Assembly (NCBI GenBank): GCA_903875465.1 | Contig: CAIQWB010000135.1 | Coordinates: 1-64,000 of the forward strand | Origin: an uncultured Verrucomicrobia subdivision 3 bacterium | GTDB taxonomy: Bacteria; Verrucomicrobiota; Verrucomicrobiia; Limisphaerales; UBA11358 | Direction: 5' to 3' | Length of the DNA: 64,000 nucleotides | Shown: positions 26,870 to 36,653 of the stretch, piece by piece | How positions within the stretch are numbered: the stretch's first letter is position 1 | Layout of the letters: each line of letters opens with the position of its first letter | Notes under the pieces: model-generated | Told to the model about the DNA's origin: nothing | Database searches by the model: none | The model's input: the letters and a program-made list of their open reading frames with translations, nothing else | Position numbers and translations under genes: made by a program

Positions 26870-27804
26870 AGTTTTCGCCCATCGCGGACCATGTCGCGCG
26901 ACCGAAGTGGTCGGTCATGATCCCGACCTACAACTGCGCCGAAACCTTGCGCCAGACGCTCCAGAGCGTGCTGGTTCAAGATCCTGGTCCAGCAGTGATG
27001 CAGATCGAAGTGGTGGATAATTGCTCCACCATAGACCGCCCGGAGGATCTCGTGCAGGAACTGGGGCGGGGCCGGGTCTTATTCCATCGCAACCCTGAAA
27101 ACATTGGACCGACGCGCAATTTCAATATGTGCATCGAGCGCAGCCAGGGAGCGCTGGTGCACATCCTGCATGGCGATGATTTTGTCCGTCCCGGTTTTTA
27201 TGAACGGCTGGGGGCGCTCGCTGATTTGCATCCTGCGGTTGCCCTTTATGCATGTCGGGCTTCCTTCGTGGATTTTAGCGGCACCGTCACCGGCGTTTCC
27301 CGCCAACTCCCCGGCTTGGAGTCGGCCAGCCGGGACAGCTCCCCTTTTTATTATGCCACCCCCCTGCAATATGTAGGGGTGGCGATTCGCCGGAGTTTTT
27401 ATGAAAAACACGGTGGCTTTGATACCAGCTTCACGTTCTGTCCGGACTGTGAAATGTGGGATCGGGCCGTATCCTTGGGCGGCGGGATTATGCTGCCCGA
27501 GCCCCTGGCGTGCTACCGCATGTACGGCCAAATGAACGGCAGCAACATGGTCCGCACCGCTGAACATTTTAAAGAGCTGGATCGGCTCGCCAGCCTTTAT
27601 GCCCAGCGACATCCGGACTTTTCATGGGCCCGGCATCGGAAGCGTGTTGCCCGGGAGGCTTGGTCCCAAGCGGAGCGGTACCGCAAGTCGGGGGACACCG
27701 ATGGTTATGCCGCGAATCTGCATTATTTTAAAAACTACGGAACCCTGCTGCAGAAAACGCGGCTGATGACCAAACGGTTCTTTAAAAATCTGGCTGGCAG
27801 CTGA
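26866..27804 (+). CDS. Family 2 glycosyltransferase
   Basis: 312 residues, starting in an ATGA overlap with the NeuB-like gene. GT-A fold: [21 protein letters not shown] at the start, VEVVDNCS-like [11 protein letters not shown], the DxD-like HGDDF at about residue 103, and a later [11 protein letters not shown] segment that acts as the catalytic-base region. The coupling to the NeuB-like gene suggests it uses the product of that pathway or its neighbour in the glycan. It is soluble or membrane-associated, with no transmembrane helix. Confidence 0.88.
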   Translation: MKFSPIADHVARPKWSVMIPTYNCAETLRQTLQSVLVQDPGPAVMQIEVVDNCSTIDRPEDLVQELGRGRVLFHRNPENIGPTRNFNMCIERSQGALVHILHGDDFVRPGFYERLGALADLHPAVALYACRASFVDFSGTVTGVSRQLPGLESASRDSSPFYYATPLQYVGVAIRRSFYEKHGGFDTSFTFCPDCEMWDRAVSLGGGIMLPEPLACYRMYGQMNGSNMVRTAEHFKELDRLASLYAQRHPDFSWARHRKRVAREAWSQAERYRKSGDTDGYAANLHYFKNYGTLLQKTRLMTKRFFKNLAGS

Positions 27805-27828
27805 ATTCCCCGGCCAATCAGCCCGGCT

Positions 27829-28794
27829 TCACGCCAAAGGCTTCAACGATTGCCACGCATACCCGGCGGCCCGCAACCCCCGGCGCAGGGCATTCACCGC
27901 CTCCGCCTGTTTGCCGAGCGGGAACAAAGCCAGGAAAACCACGCCATTGAGGAGAAATTGAAAGGGTGCGGCGATCACGCGGCCCAGACGCAGCCCCAGG
28001 CGACGGCCAGGGCCATGGGCAAATTTCAGCCGCTTGAGCGCCGAAGCCGCCCCGGCGGCAAAAGCAGAGCTGCAATACCAAGACAGGTTTACCCGGCTGG
28101 CATGGATCGTGTGCTGAATACCAGCCCCGGGCAGCCACCAAATTTCCAAGCCGGCATCCTGCAATCGCAAAGTGAAATCCGCCCCTTCGTGGGCGCCCAC
28201 ATTGGTGCCGTTATGCCCCAACCGGGCGTCAAACCCTCCATGCTGGATGGCAATTTCCCGGTCATACGCACTGTTGCATTCCCAAGGGCTGGCCTGCCGG
28301 TTGAAACAAAAGGGCTGGTCCCCCAAATCATATTTGTTTTCCTTGGGGCTTAACCACCGGGGCGGCGGCTGCTCATACCGGGGAAATACCGCGCCCCCAA
28401 CAACGGCAATTTTCGGCGACGGCGGAGCGCGAAAAAATTTTTGGTAGGCGGCCAGCCAGCCTGGTTCCACTGTGGCATCATCATCCAGAAAAACGACCTG
28501 CTGGCCGCGGGCGTTGCGCAGCGCCGTATTGCGTGCGGTGCTCAGGCCGGTTTTAGCCTCGTAAACATAGCGGACATTCGCGCAGGTGGCGCCTAGTTTC
28601 TTCACCAGTCCAGCGGTGTTATCCGTGGACACATTATCCACCACGAGCAACTCCGTATCGTCCTGAATTTGCGCCAGCACACTGAGTATGGCTGGTTCCA
28701 AAAAGGCCGCCCGGTTGCGCGTACAGATGGCCACGGTAATCAGCGGCCCCCTGTCCGCGCCGGGGATGGCCGCCTGGTTTGGACGGTGTGTCAT
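27829..28794 (-). CDS. Family 2 glycosyltransferase (inverted)
   Basis: 321 residues, opposite in direction to its neighbours. GT-A signatures are TVAICTRNRAAFLEPAILSVLAQ, LLVVDNVSTDNT and VVFLDDDATVEPGWLAA (DDD metal site). The C-terminal half has SAYDREIAIQHGGFDARLG and GADFTLRLQDAG. A hydrophobic stretch near the C-terminus (PFQFLLNGVVFLALFPL) could anchor it in the membrane. Its single-gene inversion within the run suggests rearrangement during glycan-locus evolution. Confidence 0.88.
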   Translation of the reverse strand: MTHRPNQAAIPGADRGPLITVAICTRNRAAFLEPAILSVLAQIQDDTELLVVDNVSTDNTAGLVKKLGATCANVRYVYEAKTGLSTARNTALRNARGQQVVFLDDDATVEPGWLAAYQKFFRAPPSPKIAVVGGAVFPRYEQPPPRWLSPKENKYDLGDQPFCFNRQASPWECNSAYDREIAIQHGGFDARLGHNGTNVGAHEGADFTLRLQDAGLEIWWLPGAGIQHTIHASRVNLSWYCSSAFAAGAASALKRLKFAHGPGRRLGLRLGRVIAAPFQFLLNGVVFLALFPLGKQAEAVNALRRGLRAAGYAWQSLKPLA

Positions 28795-28917
28795 GGGCGG
28801 CCAGTGTAAATTTTAAAGGATAAAAAACAATGGTTTTTCGCCCGGCCACGGGCCAAGCCGCTTCCGTTTGAAAATGTTGCTTGTCCATGGCCCTATAAGA
28901 TGAGTTAGACTGGAGTT

Positions 28918-29718
28918 GTGACCATTGGTCAAGCGTTACAACCGTTACCCATTTCTGTCTGTCTTATTGCCGGCAATGAAGCCGCGCGCCTGCCGCGCGC
29001 GCTCGCCAGCGTGGCGGGCTGGACTTCGGAGGTGATTGTGGTGGTGAACGACGACGTGCGCGATGGTACCGATGCCATCGCCCATGCCGCAGGGGTCAGG
29101 GTGTTTCCAGAAGCCTGGAAAGGGCACATCGCGCAAAAAAATTCCGCTGCTGAAAAAGCCACCCAGCCTTGGATTCTGGGATTGGACGCCGATGAAGCTG
29201 TTTCCCCGGAATTACGAGCCGAAATTGCCCAATGGTTTGCCACACCCGAAAAGCTGGCCTCCTTCGAGGCCTTCCAATTTCCCCGTTGCACCTATTATTG
29301 CGGCCGGTGGATTCGTCATGGCGACTGGTATCCCGACCGAAAAACCCGCCTCTGGCGGCGCGGCCAGGCCAAGTGGGGCGGCATTGATCCGCATGATGCG
29401 GTGATCGTGTCTGGCCGCGTCGGCACCCTAAAAAACGATCTGCACCATTACAGCAACGAATCGATCAACCGCCAGATCCAGAAGCTGGTGCCCTTTAGCG
29501 ACGATTTCGTCCGCCATCGCCTGGCCACCGGCCGTTCCGGCAGTTGGCTGGAATTGGTAGTCCGCCCGCCCTGGCGGTTTTTTCGCGCATATGTATTGCG
29601 GCTGGGGTTTTTGGATGGCTGGCCAGGTTATTACATTGCCTGGTTAAATGCGTTCTCCGCACTAACCCGCTACGTAAAATTGCGCGAGGCGAAATTATCC
29701 GAGCGGTCCGAGCCATGA
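28918..29718 (+). CDS. WaaE/KdtX-like family 2 glycosyltransferase
   Basis: 266 residues from a GTG start. It resembles the LPS-core glycosyltransferase group (WaaE/KdtX): ISVCLIAGNEAARLPRALASV, VVNDDVRDGTDAIA, HIAQKNSAAEKATQPWILGLDADE (DAD metal motif), YYCGRWIRHGDWYPDRKTRLWRR and the aromatic C-terminal segment ending GYYIAWLNAFSALTRYVK. Likely role: adding a hexose to the LPS inner core or a similar glycolipid. It couples to the next gene by an ATGA overlap. Confidence 0.9.
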   Translation: MTIGQALQPLPISVCLIAGNEAARLPRALASVAGWTSEVIVVVNDDVRDGTDAIAHAAGVRVFPEAWKGHIAQKNSAAEKATQPWILGLDADEAVSPELRAEIAQWFATPEKLASFEAFQFPRCTYYCGRWIRHGDWYPDRKTRLWRRGQAKWGGIDPHDAVIVSGRVGTLKNDLHHYSNESINRQIQKLVPFSDDFVRHRLATGRSGSWLELVVRPPWRFFRAYVLRLGFLDGWPGYYIAWLNAFSALTRYVKLREAKLSERSEP

Positions 29719-30512
29719 AAACCGCCCCCTCGCTGGCTCTCATCATTAATACCTTCAACCAGCCGGATTATCTGGCGCGGGTCCTGGCCGCCGTGAGCCA
29801 CCAGGCATCCCCACCGGCGGAAGTATTGCTCGCCGATGATGGTTCCGGACCTGAAACCAAGGAAGTCTTTGCCCGGTGGGCGGCTGGACAAACCTTGCCC
29901 GCACAGCATATCTGGCAGCCGAACAAAGGCTTTCGACGGTCGCGCATCCTGAATCAGGCGATTGCCGCCACCCTGAGTGATTACGTGGTTTTTTTGGACG
30001 GCGACACCCTGCCGCATCCGCAATTTGTCGCGGATCATCAGGCGCTAGCACTGTATGGGGCATTTGTGCAGGGGCATCGCGCCCTGGTTGGCCAGCAGGC
30101 CGCCGCGTGGTTTGGCCGGCAGAGCCTCGCGGCGGACCGCCGCCGGGCCTGGCGGGAAGGACAGTTGCAGGGCTGGAAAAATGCCTGGCGCTGGCCCCTA
30201 CCATGGCTGGTTTATCAAAAGGGCCTGCGCGGCATCCGTGGTTGCAATCTGGCCATCTGGCGGGCCGATTTGGTTCGCGTGAACGGATATAACGAAGATT
30301 TCACCGGCTGGGGGCGGGAAGACTCCGAACTAGCCGTACGCCTGCTGAATAGTGGCGTGCGTCGCCGGGATTTGCGGGGTCGAGCCTTATGTTATCATTT
30401 ATGGCATCCGCCCGCCAGTCGCGCGCAATTGACCGGCAACAATCTGCTTTTGGAGCAGGCCCTTAAAACTGCCGCCCAACGTTGTGAGCTCGGTTTGAAC
30501 CAGTATTTGTGA
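29715..30512 (+). CDS. Family 2 glycosyltransferase with galactosyltransferase-like C-terminus
   Basis: About 265 residues from the ATG at 29715, which overlaps the previous stop. The longer track ORF from 29544 is out-of-frame overlap with the upstream gene. N-terminal LALIINTFNQPDYLARVLAAV and VLLADDGSGPETKEV. Metal site VVFLDGDTLPHP. The C-terminal domain GCNLAIWRADLVRVNGYNE and GREDSELAVRL matches the N-terminal-like C module of animal-type galactosyltransferases and chondroitin polymerases. Probable function: extending an LPS or surface-glycan chain. Confidence 0.88.
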   Translation: MKTAPSLALIINTFNQPDYLARVLAAVSHQASPPAEVLLADDGSGPETKEVFARWAAGQTLPAQHIWQPNKGFRRSRILNQAIAATLSDYVVFLDGDTLPHPQFVADHQALALYGAFVQGHRALVGQQAAAWFGRQSLAADRRRAWREGQLQGWKNAWRWPLPWLVYQKGLRGIRGCNLAIWRADLVRVNGYNEDFTGWGREDSELAVRLLNSGVRRRDLRGRALCYHLWHPPASRAQLTGNNLLLEQALKTAAQRCELGLNQYL

Positions 30513-30529
30513 TACCTACCCGCCCGCTC

Positions 30530-31519
30530 ATGAACGAGCATATCTTAGTCATACGACTCAAAGCCATGGGCGACGTCGTGCTAACCCTGCCGGCGGTGAA
30601 CCGATTGCGCGCGCACCATCCCACCGCAAAAATCACGTTCCTCACCTCCCGGGAAAACGCCCCCATTCTGCGCGGGTTTCGGGCGGTGGATGAAATCCTC
30701 GCCCTGGATCGCAAATTGTTGAGCACGGGCAACCCCGTGAGAATCGCCCGGGAATTGCTGCCCCTGCTACGCCGCCTGCGAACCGCAAAATATGGCCTGG
30801 CCGTGGATTTCCAAGGCTACGGTGAAACCGAATGGCTCGCCTGGTGGAGCGGGGCTCCTGAGCGCCGCGGCATTGTCTACCAGGCCGGGCGCGGCGGTTT
30901 GTACACACTAACCTCCACCCGCAATTATCAGGCCCACCCCGCCCACTGGAACCTGGATCTGCTCGCCGGCATGCCCGGCCCGGCCGGCGAACTGCGCAAT
31001 GATTACCATTTGCCCGAAGAGGCCCGGCACACAGCAGAAGCATTCCTAGCGTCACACGGACTAAATCCCCGCCACCCCATCCTCTTCATCCAGCCATTTA
31101 CCAGTCACCGACCCAAAAATTGGCCGCTGCCGAATTATCTGGCGGTGGCACGAGACTGGCAAAGCCGCGGCGTTCAAATTGTTTTTGGCGGGGGTCCGGC
31201 CGACCGTACGGAATTAGAGCCGGCATCCGCCGCTGGTTTCGTGGTGGCGGCCGGCGCACCCCTGCTGGTTTCTGCTGGATTGATGGAACTGTCCTCCCTG
31301 GTACTGGGTGCCGATACTGGTTTATTGCACCTGGCGGTGGCGATGAATCGTCGGGTAATGATGTTAATGCATGACAACCATCCCGGCACGTATCATCCCT
31401 TCCAGAACCCGGAATGGGCGGTCACACCGCCGGCCGGGCAAACAGTGGCCGATATCCCAACCGACCGCGTAATGTCCTCCCTGGTCGCGGCTTTTGCCGA
31501 GGTGGAGGTGTGCCCTTAA
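30530..31519 (+). CDS. Family 9 glycosyltransferase (ADP-heptose:LPS heptosyltransferase-like)
   Basis: 329 residues from the ATG at 30530; a GTG at 30509 overlapping the upstream stop is the alternative. GT-B fold of the WaaC/WaaF/WaaQ family: ILVIRLKAMGDVVLTLPAVNRL at the N-terminus, FLTSRENAPILRGF, GLAVDFQGYGET, and the nucleotide-sugar site PILFIQPFTSHRPKNWP followed by LVLGADTGLLHLAVAMNR. It would transfer heptose or a related sugar to the LPS inner core. Together with the preceding WaaE-like gene it points to LPS-core assembly. Confidence 0.9.
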   Translation: MNEHILVIRLKAMGDVVLTLPAVNRLRAHHPTAKITFLTSRENAPILRGFRAVDEILALDRKLLSTGNPVRIARELLPLLRRLRTAKYGLAVDFQGYGETEWLAWWSGAPERRGIVYQAGRGGLYTLTSTRNYQAHPAHWNLDLLAGMPGPAGELRNDYHLPEEARHTAEAFLASHGLNPRHPILFIQPFTSHRPKNWPLPNYLAVARDWQSRGVQIVFGGGPADRTELEPASAAGFVVAAGAPLLVSAGLMELSSLVLGADTGLLHLAVAMNRRVMMLMHDNHPGTYHPFQNPEWAVTPPAGQTVADIPTDRVMSSLVAAFAEVEVCP

Positions 31520-31520
31520 T

Positions 31521-32396
31521 TTATCGCACTGCCACGTAATGCTTTTTGCTAAAGCGCCAGCCAAACCATTGTTCCAACTTCAACATGCGCCGGTGTTTCT
31601 TTTCCCGCCTGGTAAGCCGGTAATTCGGATCTGCCTGGAAAATGCCGGTGCAAGGGGGCAGCCAGGCTTGCACCGCTTGAGGATGGGTGCCCGTGAACAG
31701 TTTTAAAGTGCCTGGATCTATTTGTGAATAATCCATTTTGGGCACGGTGTCGGCATCCCAAAACCGGTGTGTGGCGCTCGTTTTAAGATTCATCTGCGCC
31801 TCGCTCCGCACCCAGCCATAATGATAAATCGTCGCGCCAGTATGCGCCGCGCGCGGATAGCGCCCCCGCTTGTGCGTATCCAGCACTACGAAGAAAAGGC
31901 CCTCCGGGCCCCAGGCCGGAATCGTGTTACGCAGGATGCGCACTTCAGTCCGGTACCAACGGGGCGACCAGGCGTAGGTGTTCGCGTTGCCGTAAAAGTG
32001 CAGATAGTCAAACGCCAGCGCCTCCACGCGCGAATCCGGCAGATGCGTTTCCATGGCCGCGCGGATTTTCACCAACTCGCTTTCGTGAACCACCTCATCC
32101 GCTTCCAGGTAGAAAGCCCAATCACCGGTGCAATTGAAGAGGGCGATGGATTTTTGCTGGCCGTAAACAAAGCCTTTCACGCTGTAATCCGTCTGAATGC
32201 GTTCATTCCATTGCGTGGGTATAATCCGAATTTTGGGATCACCAATCGCCCGCAGCATGGGCTCCGTGGCATCGTCACAGGGCCCGAGCGCAATGATGAA
32301 TTCATCCACCAGCGGCAGCACCGATCGAATGGATTCCACGAAGGGATAGCCCAGCTTCTGGGCATTGCGCAAAAAGGTGCAACCGCTGACTTTCAT
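31521..32396 (-). CDS. Glycosyltransferase family 2-like protein
   Basis: 291 residues. GT-A features: GCTFLRNAQKLGYPFVESIRSVLPLVDEFIIALGPCDD, then WAFYLEADEVVHESEL (EAD metal motif). It contains YHYGWVRSEAQMNLK and HRFWDADTVPKM near the C-terminal half, typical of a Verrucomicrobiota/Planctomycetes GT subgroup, and a basic C-terminal tail. It converges tail-to-tail with the heptosyltransferase-like gene, with one base between the stop codons. Confidence 0.8.
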   Translation of the reverse strand: MKVSGCTFLRNAQKLGYPFVESIRSVLPLVDEFIIALGPCDDATEPMLRAIGDPKIRIIPTQWNERIQTDYSVKGFVYGQQKSIALFNCTGDWAFYLEADEVVHESELVKIRAAMETHLPDSRVEALAFDYLHFYGNANTYAWSPRWYRTEVRILRNTIPAWGPEGLFFVVLDTHKRGRYPRAAHTGATIYHYGWVRSEAQMNLKTSATHRFWDADTVPKMDYSQIDPGTLKLFTGTHPQAVQAWLPPCTGIFQADPNYRLTRREKKHRRMLKLEQWFGWRFSKKHYVAVR

Positions 32397-32479
32397 GGGC
32401 GGCAGGATACAATTGATAATGGAAAATTACCAATGGATAAAGGGGATGACGCCGGACAAGTCCGTTTAATTTTTGTGCA

Positions 32480-34132
32480 TTAAGGCTTGGTGGCCAGCAC
32501 AAATTTTTTGCCGTGCTGCTGGATTATCTCGGGCAGTCGGTGGGATTTGATGCCCTCCCATAATTCATGCGGTGGTGGAAACAAGGGCAAGCAAGCCACC
32601 GTCTGGAGCTGCCAATCAGCCTCCGGAGGCAGTTGCACCAGCAGGGTTTTGGCGGCCAGCACAAAATGGTAATTCGTTGTCCCGGCCGTGCCAAACCCGT
32701 CCACCTGCGCGACGAACCAGTCCGGGCCGAGCACCGTGCGCAGGCGGCTGGCCAGTTGACGCTCGCCGACCACCAGTACGGATTGGGGACTTTTGGCTGG
32801 CTGCCGTTGGAGAGTGGCGGCGATTTGTTGCGCGGTTTCCCGCCAGTAAAGCGGGGTGCTGAGCGCAAAAAAGATCAGCCAAACCAACAGCATGGACAAC
32901 CCCACAGCGACCATCGCCACGCGAGCCTGCTGGCGCAATCCCAGATAGCCTAAGAGACCCAGCAAACCCAAAATCCCGCCAAACAGCAGCACCGGACTAA
33001 ACGGGGCGGACGACCACTGGGCCACAAAGAACCAACCCGCCAACGCCAACATTCCAAGGATTACGAGCAGGAACATTAGTATCCGGCGAAAAGAGCAGCC
33101 ACAACGCACCGTTGCCACGGATGGCAGCCAATCCCCCAGCAGAATCGCGATCAGCGGCGCCGCGGGCAGCAAGTAACGGGGTGAGACATTATCCCCCATG
33201 GGAAAACCAAACACCAACAGCGCCGTCCAGCCCAGCAAAAATGCCTGCGCCCGCCGCGGCAAGAGCGTGGGCATGCGAAACCGGTTGCGGATGAGCAACT
33301 CCAGCGCGGGCAGACTCCACGGCAGGAAATTTGCCACCAATACCAGCGCGTATTCGCCCATGCGAATGACCGGGTCCCACCAATGGCCGTGCAGGTTGCT
33401 GGTCACCTGGTCATCAAAAAAAGTATCCAGCGAACTGTTCCCGTAACGCGCCCAAATATAAGCAAACCACCCCGTCGCCAGCCCTAACGAAACCAACAGG
33501 CTGGGCCAGTGGAGCAGGCGCTTGAAGGAGCCCGGCCCGCGCTGCGTCCAGAGGGTGAATCCCCACGCAAACCCCACCATTCCGACCCCCAGCAACCCCT
33601 TGCTCAACACCGCGCCCGCCGCGCCGCCATAGGCCATCCAAAAAACCGCCGGGGTGACTTCCTCGAGGATGAGCAAACGGATGAAGCCACTCGCACTGAG
33701 GGTGATGAAAAAGGTGAGCAGGGCATCCGGCATGGCCCGGATGGCGCACAGAAAAAACTGCACATGGGCCAGCAAGACCACCACCGCCAGCATGGCGCGA
33801 TCCAGCTTACCCGTCAACCGCCTGGCCAGCGACCAGGTCAGCCACAGGGTGCCGGCACACGCCAGCAAAAAGGGCAGGCGCGCGCTGAGAATATGCACCC
33901 CCAGCAGGGAGTAACTAGCGCCCACCGCCCAATAGGCCAGCGGCGGCTTTTCAAAGCGGGGGGTGCCGTCGGCGTGTTTGGGAATCAACCAGTCACCGTC
34001 CCGCACCATGTTAAAACCGCCGTCGAAATAATGGCGTTCGTCCGGATAAAACAAGGTGAAGGTGGCCGCCATCGGCAGGGCGGCCAGCACAAACAACAGG
34101 ATCAGGGTAACAAGGGTAACCGGTGGTCTCAT
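32480..34132 (-). CDS. ArnT/PMT-family membrane glycosyltransferase
   Basis: About 550 residues from the ATG at 34132, overlapping the upstream stop by one base. A GT-C fold with about 11-12 hydrophobic segments. The first periplasmic loop has FTLFYPDERHYFDGG, holding the catalytic DE pair, and DGTPRFEKPPLAYW, both characteristic of ArnT/dolichyl-mannosyltransferase-like enzymes. These use an undecaprenyl- or polyprenyl-linked sugar outside the membrane, for example on lipid A or proteins. The C-terminal periplasmic region after the last helix is short. Confidence 0.9.
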   Translation of the reverse strand: MRPPVTLVTLILLFVLAALPMAATFTLFYPDERHYFDGGFNMVRDGDWLIPKHADGTPRFEKPPLAYWAVGASYSLLGVHILSARLPFLLACAGTLWLTWSLARRLTGKLDRAMLAVVVLLAHVQFFLCAIRAMPDALLTFFITLSASGFIRLLILEEVTPAVFWMAYGGAAGAVLSKGLLGVGMVGFAWGFTLWTQRGPGSFKRLLHWPSLLVSLGLATGWFAYIWARYGNSSLDTFFDDQVTSNLHGHWWDPVIRMGEYALVLVANFLPWSLPALELLIRNRFRMPTLLPRRAQAFLLGWTALLVFGFPMGDNVSPRYLLPAAPLIAILLGDWLPSVATVRCGCSFRRILMFLLVILGMLALAGWFFVAQWSSAPFSPVLLFGGILGLLGLLGYLGLRQQARVAMVAVGLSMLLVWLIFFALSTPLYWRETAQQIAATLQRQPAKSPQSVLVVGERQLASRLRTVLGPDWFVAQVDGFGTAGTTNYHFVLAAKTLLVQLPPEADWQLQTVACLPLFPPPHELWEGIKSHRLPEIIQQHGKKFVLATKP

Positions 34133-34428
34133 CAATCGCCCAGGAGCTTCCGCAATTGATCGCGCGCCGCTTCCGCCCGTTTATTCACCTCGGCCTTGGG
34201 CACCCAGTTGCGCCGGATGAAGTCAAAATACTCGCAAAAATTTCCCGCGTCCTTGTCCAGCACCGGCTCGGCCCGGCGCTCGCGGCATTGTTGAGCCACC
34301 CGGGGATCGTAGCTCACACAATTCAGACACACGCGCAAATCCGCGCGGCACTTCATGCACGTCTCCCCGCGCCCGGGCAAACCGCTAATCGTCCACGGCT
34401 CCCCGCATTGATGACAATGTCTGGTCAT
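34132..34428 (-). CDS. Small cysteine-rich zinc-ribbon-like protein
   Basis: 98 residues with four Cys pairs or clusters (CHQCGEPW, CMKCRADLRVCLNC, QQCRER, NFCEYFDF), suggesting one or two zinc sites. The pattern is conserved as a stand-alone hypothetical protein in several bacterial phyla, as far as I recall, without known function. The stop overlaps the start of the ArnT-like gene (TGATG), so the two are translated together. It may be a small cytoplasmic accessory factor. Confidence 0.7.
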   Translation of the reverse strand: MTRHCHQCGEPWTISGLPGRGETCMKCRADLRVCLNCVSYDPRVAQQCRERRAEPVLDKDAGNFCEYFDFIRRNWVPKAEVNKRAEAARDQLRKLLGD

Positions 34429-34731
34429 AAACCTATATTAATTGCCGCCCGGAGGTTTTCAATGGAATTACTTTTCAGCTCCCCGAAGTCATGCAGTTTT
34501 ATTTCTGCCATCGGCTCACCGTTGCCAAGCCAGCGACATGGGCGGCGCACCAAAAAGCATGCCCGATTCTATCAGGTCCGCTCCTCATCCGCCACCAAGC
34601 GCAGCCACGCTACGTGCAACAGCGCCTCGCCAGATCCTTAATTCAAATGGGGGGGAAGCGTTGGGAGCCTGCCCGCCGCCCGCCGGATAGTTCCTCGACA
34701 ATCGCCCAAAGGGGCGTAGGTTAATATAATT
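34429..34731. other. Divergent intergenic region
   Basis: About 300 bp between the leftward zinc-ribbon gene and the rightward RMD1-like gene. It should hold both promoters. Apart from a short GCCCAAAGGGGC hairpin near 34704 nothing specific is seen; the two 77-82-residue track ORFs here look like chance frames. Confidence 0.45.
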
Positions 34732-35814
34732 ATGAAGGGCGAGGTCGTTTACTTATATGCCTTTGACGTGGCGAATGAAATTGCCACCTCGCGCGTACAG
34801 GAAATCCTGTCTGAAAAGCCGTTTCCGTTTGAAATCCGCATGGACCGGACCCTGCCCAAGGACATGCCGCTGTACAAGCCACTTGCCATTGAGCCGCATA
34901 CCCTGCCCGCCAAATTGGGTGGCCGGGAGGTCAGTTTTCTCATTCGCGTTTATGATGTGGGCGTGGTGACCGTCATGATGCGGCGAGAGGTCGAAGCCCC
35001 CGCCCTGGGCGATTTGATACCGTTTCACAATCCGCGCCTGGATGATGACGAAACGCTCGATTCCGTGGCTTTAAAGCTTTGCGCCCAAGTCTGTTCCAGT
35101 CTGACGGAGCTCATGGTTGGCCAATCCGAATGTCCGCCCCCGCCCGAGGCATACACCGTGTTTTGCCTCACGGAAATCGCCGGGGTCAGTGACGCCAATC
35201 TCTGGCTGGCCGAAAATCGCCGGGCGGTGGCTGGCCTGCTCAGCGAAACCAGCGCCAGCCATTTGAGCGAATCCCAAATTACCGAGGTGCTGCGCATTCA
35301 GCGTTCTTTCGAAAACACCGACCTGGCCATCATTGACTGGGATGCCGCGCTGGTCGTGGATTTGGGCGGCTACACCGATGACGTGCTATACGCCCTCGAA
35401 CTGGCCAACCTCCAATTGGAGGAATTTCGCGTGATGGACCGCCGGCTGGACGCCTACTTGGACCGGGCCTACGCCGATCTGGACCGCCGGGCGATGCCCA
35501 TGTTTGGGGCGGCCACCAAAACCCTCCGGCATTTGCGGCGATTCCGCGTGGATGTGGCCAAGCTAACGGACGAGGTGACCCACATCACCAAATTTTTCGG
35601 CGATTGGTACCTGGCGCGGGTTTACCTGGGGGCGCGGGACCGCTTTTATCTCGACCAATGGCGGGCCAGTGTCGAACAGCGCCTCGCCCAGCTCGACAAA
35701 CTCTACAGCGTCGTCCATGCGGAGGTGAATGAACAGCGCATGCTGTGGCTGGAAATCATCATCGTGATTTTCTTCGCGTTTGACCTGCTCATTCTGTTGG
35801 TGCTAAAGCGCTGA
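34732..35814 (+). CDS. RMD1/DUF155-like membrane-anchored protein
   Basis: 360 residues. No signal peptide; the N-terminal globular part begins VVYLYAFDVANEIATSRV. A long helical middle region follows (about 240-330; LDAYLDRAYADLDRR, WRASVEQRLAQLDKLYSVVHAEVNEQRML). A single C-terminal transmembrane helix ends the protein (LEIIIVIFFAFDLLILLVL). The order, a globular domain then a coiled helix pair and tail anchor with the EQRMLWLEIIIVI junction, resembles the RMD1/Sif (DUF155) family, known from eukaryotic mitochondria and also found in bacteria. The molecular function is unknown. It stands alone, convergent with a pseudopilin gene. Confidence 0.55.
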   Translation: MKGEVVYLYAFDVANEIATSRVQEILSEKPFPFEIRMDRTLPKDMPLYKPLAIEPHTLPAKLGGREVSFLIRVYDVGVVTVMMRREVEAPALGDLIPFHNPRLDDDETLDSVALKLCAQVCSSLTELMVGQSECPPPPEAYTVFCLTEIAGVSDANLWLAENRRAVAGLLSETSASHLSESQITEVLRIQRSFENTDLAIIDWDAALVVDLGGYTDDVLYALELANLQLEEFRVMDRRLDAYLDRAYADLDRRAMPMFGAATKTLRHLRRFRVDVAKLTDEVTHITKFFGDWYLARVYLGARDRFYLDQWRASVEQRLAQLDKLYSVVHAEVNEQRMLWLEIIIVIFFAFDLLILLVLKR

Positions 35815-35834
35815 TCGGCCGCTTCGGCCCACCT

Positions 35835-36590
35835 TCAATAGGCAATGGCGAAATTAGTGCGGGAGGCATCCGTGACCGCCCAGAGATTAATAGGGGAGGT
35901 GGAAAGTGGGGCCTTCAAAAACCGCACACTGCCGTCACAAAAGGCGTAATTGGACCCCAGATCGTGCCGTTCCTGCTCCACCCGGGCCACATCATTGCCA
36001 AAGCCCTCGGTGGCCTCCTCCAGAAAATCCATGTAATAATCCATGGCAGCCGTTTGCTTTTCCCCAAAGATGATTGTGTCGGAGGAATGCACAATGGCGC
36101 TGTCCTTCATACCCCGGTTCAGATTGCCGGCCATGTAATCGGCCATCTCCTCATCGTCCAGGGTGGCCGCAAAATAATCATTGAAGGCATTGATCAGGTA
36201 ACTGCGCGGGGCCGCATCCGCCACGCGGAAGGAATTGGTGTCGGTCTGGATGAGTTGGCCGTTTTTCCCGTCCGAGAGGCACACCAGCACTTTCACATTT
36301 TTGCCATAATTGGGATACAACCGGTCCGGCCAGCGGGCGCCGCCGCTGCGCGGCGGATATTGGTTCTGATTTTCATCCACGTACAGGCGCACGGCCAACC
36401 CCAGCTGGCGCAAATTATTGCCGCAGGCAATCCGGCGGCCGGCTTCCTTGGCCTTGCTCAGGCCGGGCAGCAGCATGGCTGCGAGAATCGCGATGATGGC
36501 GATGACCACCAGGAGTTCAATGAGGGTGAAGGCGGGCGTTCGCCGGTAATTACAAGTATTTTTCTGGCTCTGGGATTTTTTCATAACCAT
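35835..36590 (-). CDS. Pseudopilin with prepilin leader and H-X9-DG-like tail
   Basis: About 251 residues from the ATG at 36590 (an ATG two codons later is equally possible); the longer track ORF adds an unlikely leader. The leader and helix read [25 protein letters not shown], cut before Phe by a prepilin peptidase. The globular domain contains [19 protein letters not shown] and ends with [12 protein letters not shown], the common tail of this large Verrucomicrobiota/Planctomycetes family. Lacks adjacent secretion genes, so it probably joins an envelope pseudopilus built elsewhere. Confidence 0.9.
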   Translation of the reverse strand: MVMKKSQSQKNTCNYRRTPAFTLIELLVVIAIIAILAAMLLPGLSKAKEAGRRIACGNNLRQLGLAVRLYVDENQNQYPPRSGGARWPDRLYPNYGKNVKVLVCLSDGKNGQLIQTDTNSFRVADAAPRSYLINAFNDYFAATLDDEEMADYMAGNLNRGMKDSAIVHSSDTIIFGEKQTAAMDYYMDFLEEATEGFGNDVARVEQERHDLGSNYAFCDGSVRFLKAPLSTSPINLWAVTDASRTNFAIAY

Positions 36591-36653
36591 TCGCTGCTGG
36601 TGTGCGTCTAATCCGACAATCATCCGGGTCGCGGGCCCGCTCCATTCAATTTT

